From NCBI GenBank assembly GCA_022600195.1, contig JAHZKX010000032.1:62001-126000 (forward strand): 64,000 nucleotides of DNA, in the 5' to 3' direction. The notes under the pieces are model-generated. The model searched no databases, was not told where the DNA came from, and saw nothing but the letters and a program-made list of their open reading frames with translations. The stretch is from Planctomycetota bacterium. GTDB lineage: Bacteria; Planctomycetota; Planctomycetia; Planctomycetales; Planctomycetaceae. The position numbers and the translations under genes are program-made. Shown here piece after piece: positions 50,931 through 61,732 of this stretch. Numbering within the stretch: position 1 is the stretch's first letter; every line of letters begins with the position of its first letter.

Positions 50931-52844
50931 ATGATGCTAAAAAACGGTTTTTCTCTGGTGAGCGGTGCATTCATTCTCGTAATGGCAACCGGCTGTGCCT
51001 CTTTTGTTGAAACAAAAGCCATCGAACAGTTTTCAAAAGCGATTGAAAATGACGACCTGAAACAGTTAAAGCACCACACAACGATGAGTTTTTCGAAAGT
51101 GGTTCTACGAGACAAATCTTCGATGGATGACCTGAAGATCCTCAAGATTCCTACTGGTGAAACTACGATTATCAAAATAGAAGACATCTCTGACAATCAT
51201 AAAAAAGTGGTTGCAGAAGTCGGAAAAAACAAAAAGAAAATCCTTTATGAACTCAGAAAAGTCAGTAAATCTGGTGACTGGGTTGTCGACGACCTGTATA
51301 TCAAACAAAAACAAAAAAACCTGACCGTCATGAAATCTGTGACGGAGCAGATGGATTTATTACTGACAGTTCGGGAGTTTCTTGAAGCCTGGGAAACGGG
51401 GAATCGTGAAGATATTATCGCTTCCACGGATGGTGAATTCAAAGAAACGCTTGAAGAGTTGCACCCGGCATTTCTGGCTAAACTTTCCCGAAAAATTGCC
51501 GGCGAAGCGCGGAGCACAAAAAAGAAGAAGCCTGATGCTCAGTTAGATAAAGATATTGCCATCATCAGAATCCCCCGTCGGTCGGGTCAAATGATTATTT
51601 CGATGAAACTGAAATCAGGAAAATGGAAAGCGACCGATGTTGCCGTCGAATCAAAGCAGGATGGTGATCATATTAAATCTGCTAAAAAACAAGCAAAGAT
51701 GTTATTGGCAGTCAGCAACTTCCTGAATACCTACAATGAAAACAACAAAGAACAAATTAAAAACTACACCACAGATCAATTTTACCGAGGCAGCCTGGAT
51801 TTTGGGGACCTCACTTTAGCAGCTTTACCAGAAACTCATTCTGCTGCCACGGATTACGAACTCAAGATTGAAGGAAATCTTGCCAATTTTATCACACATG
51901 TCGAAGGGCAGATGGTTAATTTATCCATTGTGAAAATTGAATCAGATGAGATTGATATACCCGAAAAATATCTGATCGAAGAAGTCACGCTTTTTCAAGA
52001 TCAGGGCAAAGAGCAAATTACATTGACGGCATTATTTTCCTCACGTGCGATTACGATGTTATTCAGTGGCGCATTGGCTGAACGTGACATGAAGATTCTC
52101 GACTACAGTTCTACACCAGATTTCTCAACACGAGTCTGGAAACAAGTGAAACCGGACATCGTATCACATCTACCGATTGGTGAAATATCAGGATCTGACT
52201 TTAAAATTCTTGATATCAAATTTAACGGTGCTGTCACCAAGGTACTTGCAAGGCAGGGGAATTTATCTTTAACCTATATTTTACGCGAGCATCTGGGGCA
52301 ATTACTGGTTGATGACATTCAGTTGAACCTGAAAAACAGACCCGCCTCAATAAAAGAGACACTGGCACTCATGGTTCAAGTCCAAAACTATGCTTACCAC
52401 ATGCACAAACAAAACATTCGTAACCTGCAACGACATTCCTCACGTGATTTTAACGAAATGGTTTGGCGACAGGTTGATCAGATTCCCAAAACATCATACT
52501 CAATCCCCGAATTATTAATGACCAAATTGGAAAGCCTGGAACTTAATGAAAACGAAGGTTACGCACGTATTCAATTAGGCGACAAATACCGGGGAGCAAC
52601 CGTTCTTCTCGAGAAGCAGCACGACCATTACGTAGTAGATGATATTATGGTCAATAGTGGCAACGTTGCTTCCCGATACGTGTCGATGAAAAAAGAGCTT
52701 CGACTAGCAATGGCTGTAACGACAGGGACACTCAGACCAAAAGCCGATCAGGCAGTCTATACAATCTCTAGTGATGCGACTGCTCAACCCGCGGTGCCGG
52801 TTATCGAGCCTGCTGCTTTTGAGGAGCCTCAACAAGAGCCTTGA
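50931..52844 (+). CDS. Lipoprotein with about five divergent NTF2-like repeats
   Basis: Lipobox VMATGC; repeated pattern (helix - stalk - W.VDDi.i strand). Confidence 0.7.
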   Translation: MMLKNGFSLVSGAFILVMATGCASFVETKAIEQFSKAIENDDLKQLKHHTTMSFSKVVLRDKSSMDDLKILKIPTGETTIIKIEDISDNHKKVVAEVGKNKKKILYELRKVSKSGDWVVDDLYIKQKQKNLTVMKSVTEQMDLLLTVREFLEAWETGNREDIIASTDGEFKETLEELHPAFLAKLSRKIAGEARSTKKKKPDAQLDKDIAIIRIPRRSGQMIISMKLKSGKWKATDVAVESKQDGDHIKSAKKQAKMLLAVSNFLNTYNENNKEQIKNYTTDQFYRGSLDFGDLTLAALPETHSAATDYELKIEGNLANFITHVEGQMVNLSIVKIESDEIDIPEKYLIEEVTLFQDQGKEQITLTALFSSRAITMLFSGALAERDMKILDYSSTPDFSTRVWKQVKPDIVSHLPIGEISGSDFKILDIKFNGAVTKVLARQGNLSLTYILREHLGQLLVDDIQLNLKNRPASIKETLALMVQVQNYAYHMHKQNIRNLQRHSSRDFNEMVWRQVDQIPKTSYSIPELLMTKLESLELNENEGYARIQLGDKYRGATVLLEKQHDHYVVDDIMVNSGNVASRYVSMKKELRLAMAVTTGTLRPKADQAVYTISSDATAQPAVPVIEPAAFEEPQQEP

Positions 52845-53218
52845 ACCTGACTCATAAAACATCTTCTTGTTCGTGATTGAACTTCAAGTAACGAATATGT
52901 TTGTGAATACGCACATTCACACTTTGATATCTGCTTTTTAAATGAACAGAATCAAAAGAGGCATGTAGCGGTCGAGGGGAATTCCTATTTACGAATCAGA
53001 AAGATTTGTGATAATAGGTTAGTGGATTTCTGTCAGCTGATTCAATATAGCGTCGTCAGGAAGTAATCTGGTACTGATTTCAGGTATTGTTACTTCCAGA
53101 TGGTACAGGAATCCCTTGCAAAAACTCTTGCATTCTTTTTCAATTAATGCAGAGTACAAGCACCTGGACGTTCCGTTTCATCCAAATTCCTTGAGTTTTG
53201 TTTCATGTGAGGTTTAAC

Positions 53219-54436
53219 ATGAAATATGTATTTAGTTGTTTTTTCTCCGCAGTTATTGGCGGTCTGATCGTCGCATCGGTTGACTCTCCTTCTTCAGGCT
53301 TGCTTCACTTGTCAGAGGCACAGCTGCAACCGAAATTAAAAGGGCCGCGGATTTTACCACCCACTGCTCTTGATCCCTCATCCACAAAAAAAGCACCAAA
53401 AAACTCTGTCACTGTACAGCCAAATAAAATATTTAATGAGCTTGGTTTGACGGCTGAAGAGCAAATTAATGTGAGTGTCTATGAGAATTTAAACAAAAGT
53501 GTCGCTCATATCACAACTAAAAGTACAAGAACAGATGGCTTTTTCTTACTCGAACATGACACTGAGGGTGCTGGCTCTGGCGCTATCATCGATAAAACAG
53601 GGCACATTTTGACGAACTATCATGTGGTCGAGAACGCCCAGCAAGTCAATGTGACGTTATTTAATGGTAAGTCTTATCCAGCCACATTTGTTGGGGGTGA
53701 TATTATCAATGATATCGCCATTATCAAAATTGAAGAAGATCCCGAAATTTTAAACCCAGTCGTTATGGGAGATTCCAGTCGATTAAAAGTGGGGCAGAAA
53801 GTTTTTGCGATTGGAAACCCTTTTGGTCTGGAACGCACAATGACTTGCGGCATTATATCCAGTCTCAATCGTTCATTGAAGCTCCGTGGAAACCGAACGA
53901 TCAAATCGATCATTCAGATTGATGCCGCAGTTAATCCGGGAAACTCGGGTGGGCCCTTGCTCAATTCACGAGGTCAATTGATTGGGATTAATACTGCGAT
54001 CGCCAGTAGCACTGGCCAGAGCTCTGGTGTGGGCTTTGCCATTCCCTCAAATCTGGTCGCCCGTGTTGTTCCACAACTTGTGGCACATGGGCATATGATT
54101 CATCCGGAAATCGGTATTCAACGTGTTTATGAAACCGAACAGGGATTACTCGTCGCCAAACTGACTCCTGGTGGCCCGGCTGAAAAAGCTGGTATACGAG
54201 GGCCAGAAATCATACGCCAGAGAAGGGGGCTCATCATTATCGAACGAGTCGATCGTCGGGCTGCTGATCTGATTGTTGCCGTCGATCAGAAAAAAATTAA
54301 GTCAGCCTCTGACTTTTTGGACTACATTGAAAGTAAAAAGCCGAGCGATACCGTCATTGTGACTGTCTTAAGAGGAAAAGAACAGACGCCCATAAAAATA
54401 TCAGTCACACTCACAGGCAGCCATCCAACGCGTTAA
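53219..54436 (+). CDS. HtrA/DegP-like serine protease with one PDZ domain
   Basis: ILTNYHVVENA, NDIAIIKIEED, VNPGNSGGPLLNSRGQLIGINTAI, C-terminal PDZ; start ATG 53219. Confidence 0.93.
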   Translation: MKYVFSCFFSAVIGGLIVASVDSPSSGLLHLSEAQLQPKLKGPRILPPTALDPSSTKKAPKNSVTVQPNKIFNELGLTAEEQINVSVYENLNKSVAHITTKSTRTDGFFLLEHDTEGAGSGAIIDKTGHILTNYHVVENAQQVNVTLFNGKSYPATFVGGDIINDIAIIKIEEDPEILNPVVMGDSSRLKVGQKVFAIGNPFGLERTMTCGIISSLNRSLKLRGNRTIKSIIQIDAAVNPGNSGGPLLNSRGQLIGINTAIASSTGQSSGVGFAIPSNLVARVVPQLVAHGHMIHPEIGIQRVYETEQGLLVAKLTPGGPAEKAGIRGPEIIRQRRGLIIIERVDRRAADLIVAVDQKKIKSASDFLDYIESKKPSDTVIVTVLRGKEQTPIKISVTLTGSHPTR

Positions 54437-54437
54437 T

Positions 54438-54480
54438 AAAAAAAGGTTCCCTGAATAAGAATTCAGGGAACCTTTATTAT
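54438..54480. terminator. Bidirectional intrinsic terminator between convergent htrA-like and rpmA
   Basis: AAAGGTTCCCTGAAT-AAGA-ATTCAGGGAACCTTT (15-bp perfect stem, 54442-54475); T-run on minus strand from A7 at 54438-54444. Confidence 0.95.
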
Positions 54481-54521
54481 TGATCGTATTTAAAAGTCGT
54501 TATGGTTCTATGGGATGAGCT

Positions 54522-54773
54522 TTAGTTTAACGCGGGTTCTACGTTAACACGTCGGCCTTCCTTATCGAAGTAGACTTTTCCTTCAACCAGTGAATAAATG
54601 GTATAGTCTTTTCCCATACCGACATTTTTGCCGGGATGCCATTTCGTACCACACTGGCGGGCAATGATATTTCCAGCCAGAACACTTTCACCGCCAAATT
54701 TTTTGATTCCGCGGCGTTGTGCGTTTGAGTCACGTCCGTTACGGCTGGACCCTTGTCCCTTCTTATGTGCCAT
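54522..54773 (-). CDS. rpmA: 50S ribosomal protein bL27
   Basis: [69 protein letters not shown]. Confidence 0.97.
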   Translation of the reverse strand: MAHKKGQGSSRNGRDSNAQRRGIKKFGGESVLAGNIIARQCGTKWHPGKNVGMGKDYTIYSLVEGKVYFDKEGRRVNVEPALN

Positions 54774-54913
54774 TGTATTTATCCTCAGGTAGCTAAAAAG
54801 TGCCCGTAAAGTGGGCGTATCATAAAATAACTTGTTGCGCGAGGTCGTATATTGGCGAATCAGGCATTAACTTGCAAGAGATAATCGTATTTCCCACTAT
54901 TTTCCTGAAAGAA

Positions 54914-55780
54914 TCAGGGTTTAGCGGTAGCTGACTCTTCAATTTTCAGCTCTTTTTTCATCTTTGCTGCCATTTGAGGGTCATCGGGTAGATAGACCCA
55001 ATAAGGACTGCCTTTAGGCCGAAATTCCTGTTCCTGCTGGCCAAATTCATCGCCGGGACGCCAATATTGCTGAACCAGCACTTTCCGCAGTGTAATCGTT
55101 TTCCCGTCCGAACCTGGGACGTTTTTATAGCCATTCGAGAGTCCTGAAAACAGGAGTGTAAAATAATCGGTATTGGGGTCCACGCCAGTCCAGACACAAA
55201 CACCAAAAATAGCATTTTCTTTTTTGGAACCAGTGGGGGTCTCTTCAGGCAATTCACCGATAATCTCGACCGCATTTTTGAACTGAGCACGTTCTCTCTT
55301 GTTTATGATCGCTTCGGCTTCCGGGAGTATTTGGTTGGGATAAATTTTCTGTTGACCATTATCGTTAGTAATGAGCGTGATTTCGGGAACAAACAGCGGA
55401 GGCCCCAGTGGTGGCACTTTGGCATTTTCCGGTGTGAATTCGTTTTTGTCGTCAGGTCGTTCAATAGGTCGAAGAACGCATTTATACACGATGTACCAAA
55501 CCAGAGTTTTTTCTTTTTTACCTGTTTTGAGATTCGTTAAATCCATACGAACCATTCGCATCGGTTTAAATACGGCATCAAGTACCCACAATGACTTTTG
55601 TGCCGCTCGTTCTTCGCCAGTCGCCGCGATATCTGCTCTGATTGAAAAACCACGATTCAGGCTTTGATTCTGAGCCATCGTCTGATTGCCGGGAACATAC
55701 AGAAAACAACTACAGATGAAGGCTGTAAGAGCAGACTGTTTAAGCGAGTGATACATAGAAGACCTCAGAGTTACTGACAA
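54914..55780 (-). CDS. Exported hypothetical protein
   Basis: 288 aa with signal peptide; no recognised motif. Confidence 0.65.
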   Translation of the reverse strand: MSVTLRSSMYHSLKQSALTAFICSCFLYVPGNQTMAQNQSLNRGFSIRADIAATGEERAAQKSLWVLDAVFKPMRMVRMDLTNLKTGKKEKTLVWYIVYKCVLRPIERPDDKNEFTPENAKVPPLGPPLFVPEITLITNDNGQQKIYPNQILPEAEAIINKRERAQFKNAVEIIGELPEETPTGSKKENAIFGVCVWTGVDPNTDYFTLLFSGLSNGYKNVPGSDGKTITLRKVLVQQYWRPGDEFGQQEQEFRPKGSPYWVYLPDDPQMAAKMKKELKIEESATAKP

Positions 55781-56231
55781 TACAATTTTGAAAACTGTTT
55801 ATCGTAGTAACAGTATATCGACTAAATGAACTAGAATCCCCTACAGAGTTTACCGAACCGCAGAGAAATCTCATTTGGATGAAAACAATATCTTTGGAAA
55901 TAACAGAAAAGTGCGTCCGCACCATAAAACGGGACAAACATACAGACTTATCGTGATTGAGATCGGTTCACCCCTCAAACCTTGACTATATCAGTGGTTT
56001 GAATGGATGGTCAAGCTCTTGATTTAATATCTCAATGATTTCAGCCCATTTCCAGGCTATCACCCGCAATTCAGGCATTTCGACGCAATTCACGAGACAC
56101 TGGGTTCACATAATATTGATCGGGAGATATTTCCCAGGAAATCTTGAGAGCACAGAATGAGTGATTAAACTATAGAATCGCTATAAACGGACTTGAAGCG
56201 ATTGGTAGTATTCCGCGAAGGTGCCTGGTAT

Positions 56232-57851
56232 TTAATGAAAGTCATGGCCGGTGAGTAGTTTTTCAATCTCATCTGCGTGTTGCGCAACCGCAATCACACT
56301 TTTGTAAATGTCTTCCGCATCTACGGAGGAGCGGGGAAATGTATCGACCATTACAAACTTAGACTTGCCATTCACTTCGCGGATTGAAATTCCACCGTGT
56401 GAAATTTCTGCATTCAACCTGAGAGCTTCTTCATAATATTCGGGTTGCGCATCGCAGCATGTACTATAAATCAACAAGAGTCGTTCATGCATCTGATGGT
56501 CGCTTGGCTCAATCAGCACAGTCTGTTTGCGTTCTGCAGACTGTTTGACTTCCAAGGTATACTGCTGGCCGTTTCGGCTCCATGATACGTTCGAAGAATT
56601 ACCAAAAGCTTCATGGAGCAATGCCTCGATATTCTTGACCTGTCCTAAAACAGCCGTCAGGAATTGTGCTGCCATGAAACCATTTTGAAATCGATTGGCC
56701 GGGCTTTTGTCCAGCATTAACGAGACACACTCAGAAATTTCCAATGGAACTTCGGGACATAAATCTCGCACACTTGGTGCAGATTGAGCAGTCACTTTCT
56801 GAATCAGAGAATTAAAATTTTGCCCACGATGGGGAAGTTGTCCTGTTAGCAAAACAAAGAAGCAAACTCCCAGGGAGTAGACATCAGATGTCGCGGTTGC
56901 GGGGGCTCCCTGAAATAATTCTGGTGCCATATAGTTAGGTGTTCCGGACAATTGATGTTGTGACGATGAGCTATCCTCTGCACTAATCCGTTTTGCCAAC
57001 CCAAAGTCAGCGATTTTGGGAATTCCAGAACTGGTTAAAAGAATATTCTCGAGCTTCAAGTCTTGATGAATAATGCCTTTGACATGTGCTGTTCCCAGGC
57101 CCGAGGCAACTTGTGAAATTAAAGACGTGGCATGCATGGGAGACAGTGGACCATCTTCGCGAACAATACGGCTTAACGCTCGCCCTGCAACCAGTTCCAT
57201 CTCCAAAAAACGATATCCTCTTTCTTCTCCAATGGCGTGTGCCGTTACGATATTGGGGTGATTCAAAGTCGCGACCGCCCGTCCTTCATGTAAAAACCGA
57301 TCGACATACTCCGGATCACGTTCGGCCAGCCTTGGCAGAAGTATTTTCAGGGCACATTGTCTTCCCAGATCACGGTGCGTTGCCAGGTAAACCATCCCCA
57401 TACCGCCTCGGCCGATTAATGACTGGCATTGATACACGTGCAGATCCGTACCAATGATGGGGTCGTCGGGTTCGGGTGAGATGTCTGATGTGTGTGGAAT
57501 TTGAGCGACCAGATTATCAAGCACCATTGTTTCTTCTAAATCCGAAACAGAAACGCTATCAACCTTCGCACCACAATCAGGGCAATTCTCAACATCTGGC
57601 TGTAGAAAGAACGTAGAATTACAATTAGCGCAATATTGGAGTTGGCACTGATTTGCCTCTGTGTCAGTATCAGAGTCTTGTTCTGGTAACATTTCAGTAA
57701 TTTGTCCGACGGAAAGACTGGAATTTGCAGATAGAGGCGCAGTCATCAATCTGGCCCTGTTAAGTGTAATATGATACATGGTTTTGAGACAAAAGCGATA
57801 ATGGGTTTTTCCAAAATGAACGGCTGCACTATCTGATTCGCTCAGTGACAT
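56232..57851 (-). CDS. Ser/Thr protein kinase with N-terminal zinc ribbon and C-terminal extra domain
   Basis: CANCNSTFFLQPDVENCPDCGAK; IGRGGMGMVYLATHRDLGRQCALKIL; IIHQDLKLENILL; IADFGLA; true start may be 57746. Confidence 0.92.
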   Translation of the reverse strand: MSLSESDSAAVHFGKTHYRFCLKTMYHITLNRARLMTAPLSANSSLSVGQITEMLPEQDSDTDTEANQCQLQYCANCNSTFFLQPDVENCPDCGAKVDSVSVSDLEETMVLDNLVAQIPHTSDISPEPDDPIIGTDLHVYQCQSLIGRGGMGMVYLATHRDLGRQCALKILLPRLAERDPEYVDRFLHEGRAVATLNHPNIVTAHAIGEERGYRFLEMELVAGRALSRIVREDGPLSPMHATSLISQVASGLGTAHVKGIIHQDLKLENILLTSSGIPKIADFGLAKRISAEDSSSSQHQLSGTPNYMAPELFQGAPATATSDVYSLGVCFFVLLTGQLPHRGQNFNSLIQKVTAQSAPSVRDLCPEVPLEISECVSLMLDKSPANRFQNGFMAAQFLTAVLGQVKNIEALLHEAFGNSSNVSWSRNGQQYTLEVKQSAERKQTVLIEPSDHQMHERLLLIYSTCCDAQPEYYEEALRLNAEISHGGISIREVNGKSKFVMVDTFPRSSVDAEDIYKSVIAVAQHADEIEKLLTGHDFH

Positions 57852-58036
57852 TGATTATTATGCGGGAATCCGGTAATTCCTCAAAAAAACATGAATTCGC
57901 ACTTTTTAACAGAGACGATAAAACCATAGACTTCAGTATCGTCTAAAATATGGTTAAGTATTAACTTACGCCAACTTTTCAATGATCGTTCCATTCGAAC
58001 TGTCATCCCACTATTACTCTGAAATCGAATTGCTTT

Positions 58037-59275
58037 ATGGCTGATTCTGATAATCCCTTTTCTGAAAAACCAGAGCCCGAATCGACAGGCCCGGATTTCT
58101 CTGCGGACTCAAATATCGATCATTCAACAGAGAAAAGCGCATCAGAAATTGATGGGATATTGAACGAAGCGGTTCGGGTTGCCGAAGAGGGGCACAAGCC
58201 ACGTACCGAAAGAGTGCGGCCTCCAGGACCAGGATTATTTGAGTCCATCTGCTGGATGTTTGGTGTCATCGGTGCCCACTTTGCGGGAATCATGATTTTT
58301 ACCGTCGGTGCAATCGTCTATTTGTTACTGACAAGTAATCTTGAACAGAATGCGAAAGCAATTCAAAAACAACTGACTCAGTATTTTGAAGATCACGCAT
58401 TAGAGATGGCAGGTGTGGAACAGGGTATCTTTGTGTTGATTGTAATGCTGGCAGTTGGATTACGATTAGGAAAAGGTGTCTTTGGGAAATTGAATATCCA
58501 ACCGTTTGCGGTTTCAACCGGATTCCTGTTACTCATATCTGTGTTCCCGCTTTCCTTACTTTCAGGAGAACTCTATCGGCTGGCCTTTGAAGTCTGGAGC
58601 GCTTTTGTTGAGCAGGTACCGTCCTTGAAAGCATTTGATGAGATGCAAGCGATGGAAATGGTCAAGCAGATGGCGGAAAACAGTTCATTAGGCGCATTGA
58701 TACTGGTCATTGCCGTTTTCCCTGCGATCGGTGAAGAACTGGTCTTTCGTGGGGCCATCGGGCGTGGACTGATTGCTCGCTGGGGATTAGTCCCCGGAAT
58801 GATCATCACCTCGATCATGTTTGGCCTGGTGCATGTACATCCCGCTCATGTAATGGCAGTGATTCCGTTGGGCATGTTTATGCACTACGTTTACTATGTG
58901 ACCCGCAGTTTCTGGGCTCCCGTTCTGGTGCATTTTATGAACAATGCCTTTGCCGTTACGGTGACCAAATTGCAAGTAATTCTCCCTGAAGAAGCAGTGA
59001 AGCTAGGCGATGAAACACAGGCTGTGCATCCCCTGATTACCTTATCGGCAGCATTATTTGTTACCATTGTTTGCGTTTATTTGTGGAAATCCCGCTCAAA
59101 ATATTTGAATCCAGATGGAAGCGAATGGAGTCCCGGATATATCTCGAACGAAAGCCCGCCACCTGAAAAAGAAATTACATTCGAGCGACAGCGGGTTGCC
59201 TTTGGATTTTATCCCGCTTTGTTACTTCTAATTATTAATTTCGTTGCGATGATGGCTTTCTTTGGCTTTGAATAA
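58037..59275 (+). CDS. CPBP-family intramembrane metalloprotease
   Basis: GEELVFRGAIGRGL, MFGLVHVHP, APVLVHFMNNAFA. Confidence 0.9.
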   Translation: MADSDNPFSEKPEPESTGPDFSADSNIDHSTEKSASEIDGILNEAVRVAEEGHKPRTERVRPPGPGLFESICWMFGVIGAHFAGIMIFTVGAIVYLLLTSNLEQNAKAIQKQLTQYFEDHALEMAGVEQGIFVLIVMLAVGLRLGKGVFGKLNIQPFAVSTGFLLLISVFPLSLLSGELYRLAFEVWSAFVEQVPSLKAFDEMQAMEMVKQMAENSSLGALILVIAVFPAIGEELVFRGAIGRGLIARWGLVPGMIITSIMFGLVHVHPAHVMAVIPLGMFMHYVYYVTRSFWAPVLVHFMNNAFAVTVTKLQVILPEEAVKLGDETQAVHPLITLSAALFVTIVCVYLWKSRSKYLNPDGSEWSPGYISNESPPPEKEITFERQRVAFGFYPALLLLIINFVAMMAFFGFE

Positions 59276-59311
59276 TTTGCTTACGAGCCCTGGTTGGTCA
59301 TATTAAAACAG

Positions 59312-60661
59312 TCAAAGTGTTTTCAGATATTCGAGAACCGCTTGTTTCTGTGACTGATTCAGATCGTTTGGATAAGTATGGCCTGTTGCCTTTTTGCCAA
59401 ACTTCCTTGTATCGAAATACATTCTTTTTTGCATGGTTGATAAGGGAGCAGGCATGACAGAAAACGATTCTATTTCCAACCCCACTTTGTTAACGTCGTA
59501 CCCATTTTCTGTTCGTTTCCAGATTACCGGACGTTCATCCGGATGCAATACATGCCATAACGTCGGCACAGATCCGTTATGAAAATAAGGAGCAGAAGCC
59601 CAAACACCATTCAAGGGGGGCGCCACATATCCCGTGGGAGCTGCCACTACGGGATCTTTTCCATAGCGGGAAAGCCAACTCAGGTTTAACGCGTCTCGAT
59701 ATGCGGGCGGTAACGATTTCAGTCGAACCGAGTCTGTTTTTAATTCTGTAATGGGTACTGTTTTCTCTGGATATGCAGGATTCTCACCATAAGTACCGTG
59801 GCAGCGTGCGCAATTGTCATTGAAAATACGTTTTCCATGCGAAGCGAGTGGTTCATTAATCTCCCAACGATAATGGGGTGCTTTAAGCGATTCAATATAA
59901 GCCAGAATATCGGCGAAGTCGGCTTCCCATTCCTTAATCTTTTGCGCATTGTTCTGGGGGATGAGTATAAACTGCATCAACATTCGATGGTTCTTTGTGA
60001 CGAATCCGTCGGAATAAATTCTCTGTTTTCGTTTGACGTTCCACCAGGCGGGAGGGTCCATATCGTGATGTAGTAAATGAGGGACTGAGCGAGTCTTATC
60101 AAAATTCATATCAGGGTCACGCAGAGAATCCAGGATGACTCCAAATATTACCGAGTTCGTGGTTCCGTGCGTGGTTCCCAAAGGCATGCCCAATGCAGCC
60201 AGATCCATATGACTCAGTTTTTTTAACTGCTGGAGTTTAATCTTACTCACATCTTCCGTCAGAGTATGCAGTGCAACATGGCTGTTTGGTGCCCCGGGGA
60301 TCACAGTGCCTGCTACTTTTCCGCCATGACAGTTGAAACAGTTCATCACCCATTTCTGTTCTGGTGTAACCACATATCCTAAGGGCTCTGATTTGGAATC
60401 GGGGCGTTGCATGATCCCGTAATAGGAATAGATCATTTTTAGCCGCTCATCTGATGATGCCTGTTCGGCTTGTTCTCTCAAGTCTTTGGGCCAGACCTTC
60501 CAGAGATCATTCACTATCTCCTGATCAAAATCTGGCGGCAAATATGCTTTTGAAGTCAACAGCCGATACCCTCGTTCAGCGGCAGTTTCTCCAGCGTGCA
60601 GATGTGATAGACAACAGCATGTCAAAATCAGAAAAGAGATAAACCGGCAGAGAGTTTGCAT
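59312..60661 (-). CDS. Exported c-type cytochrome protein, two CxxCH motifs
   Basis: CFNCHGGKVAG and CARCHGTYGENPAY; signal peptide. Confidence 0.88.
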   Translation of the reverse strand: MQTLCRFISFLILTCCCLSHLHAGETAAERGYRLLTSKAYLPPDFDQEIVNDLWKVWPKDLREQAEQASSDERLKMIYSYYGIMQRPDSKSEPLGYVVTPEQKWVMNCFNCHGGKVAGTVIPGAPNSHVALHTLTEDVSKIKLQQLKKLSHMDLAALGMPLGTTHGTTNSVIFGVILDSLRDPDMNFDKTRSVPHLLHHDMDPPAWWNVKRKQRIYSDGFVTKNHRMLMQFILIPQNNAQKIKEWEADFADILAYIESLKAPHYRWEINEPLASHGKRIFNDNCARCHGTYGENPAYPEKTVPITELKTDSVRLKSLPPAYRDALNLSWLSRYGKDPVVAAPTGYVAPPLNGVWASAPYFHNGSVPTLWHVLHPDERPVIWKRTENGYDVNKVGLEIESFSVMPAPLSTMQKRMYFDTRKFGKKATGHTYPNDLNQSQKQAVLEYLKTL

Positions 60662-60701
60662 TGGTTCTTTACTTTATATTTACGAATCGTTGAATGAGGC
60701 G

Positions 60702-61526
60702 TCAGGGAAGAAAGGGAAACAACTGTCTGGTATTTTCGTCTGTCAAGGATGTTCCATATTCACAGGGTTCGTAGGCTTCGATCCATTGAATTTCTCTGCC
60801 CCGTTTTTCACCATAGGTTTGAATGACCAATTCCCGATAGCGATCTGCCAGAGGAGCAATTCGTTCTTTTATCTTTCCACTCAACCAGTTTTTTCGATCT
60901 GACTTTTTAGTCGGTACTTCACCTTCATAAAAATGATTATAGGCCAGCCAGTCATAAAACTGTGATTGATGACAATCGAGCGCATCGATCAGGCGATCCC
61001 AGACTGGTTCGACATCAATTACGACGGTGGGCGAAAACGGATAAGGACGAGTAAAATCGTCGGATAAATAAGCAATTACGGGATTTTCGCGTAATGCCGG
61101 CACTTCGGGTACGACAGGAGGCACAGTGACCATGTATGCAGCATCACAGACCAGTTGCGAAGTATATCGGTGGTCTGGATGATAGTCATTAGGACGGTGT
61201 GTCAAAATGAGATCCGGTTGAAACGTACGGATCAGTCGAATGATTTCGAAGCGTGCTTCGATGGTCGGTTGTAAATATCCGTCACGATATTGGAGTACAT
61301 CATATTGTACTCCCAGTGCTTTTCCTGCAGCCGCGGCTTCGGCACGTCTGATTTCCGCTAACTCCGGTCCAGAAAGGCTCTGATGGCCTGATTCGCCGTT
61401 TGTGACACTGACGAATTTCACAGTATGACCTGCCTGCTGGTACAAAGCGGCCGTTCCACCTGCTTTGATGTCGCAATCATCCGGATGAGCGCCAATAACC
61501 AGGATTCGTAACGATTGATCTGCCAT
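60702..61526 (-). CDS. PIG-L/LmbE-family deacetylase
   Basis: VIGAHPDDCDIKAGGTAAL, LTHRPNDYHPDHRYTSQLV. Confidence 0.92.
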   Translation of the reverse strand: MADQSLRILVIGAHPDDCDIKAGGTAALYQQAGHTVKFVSVTNGESGHQSLSGPELAEIRRAEAAAAGKALGVQYDVLQYRDGYLQPTIEARFEIIRLIRTFQPDLILTHRPNDYHPDHRYTSQLVCDAAYMVTVPPVVPEVPALRENPVIAYLSDDFTRPYPFSPTVVIDVEPVWDRLIDALDCHQSQFYDWLAYNHFYEGEVPTKKSDRKNWLSGKIKERIAPLADRYRELVIQTYGEKRGREIQWIEAYEPCEYGTSLTDENTRQLFPFLP

Positions 61527-61732
61527 AGAGTTCTAAACCTTTACCGAATTATATAGAATAATCGCAAGTTGACCAGGAGTGAATCCTTTCAACTATAGTA
61601 TCTAAGTTGTACCGCAAGGGTTTCAGATTCTCCAGTAAAAGCGGAATATTGTTATTGAACTATTGACGGGTATTCCGTGTCCTTGGGGCAGGTGATATTC
61701 AGGATATAAAAATTTTCTGAGGATATGAGCAA

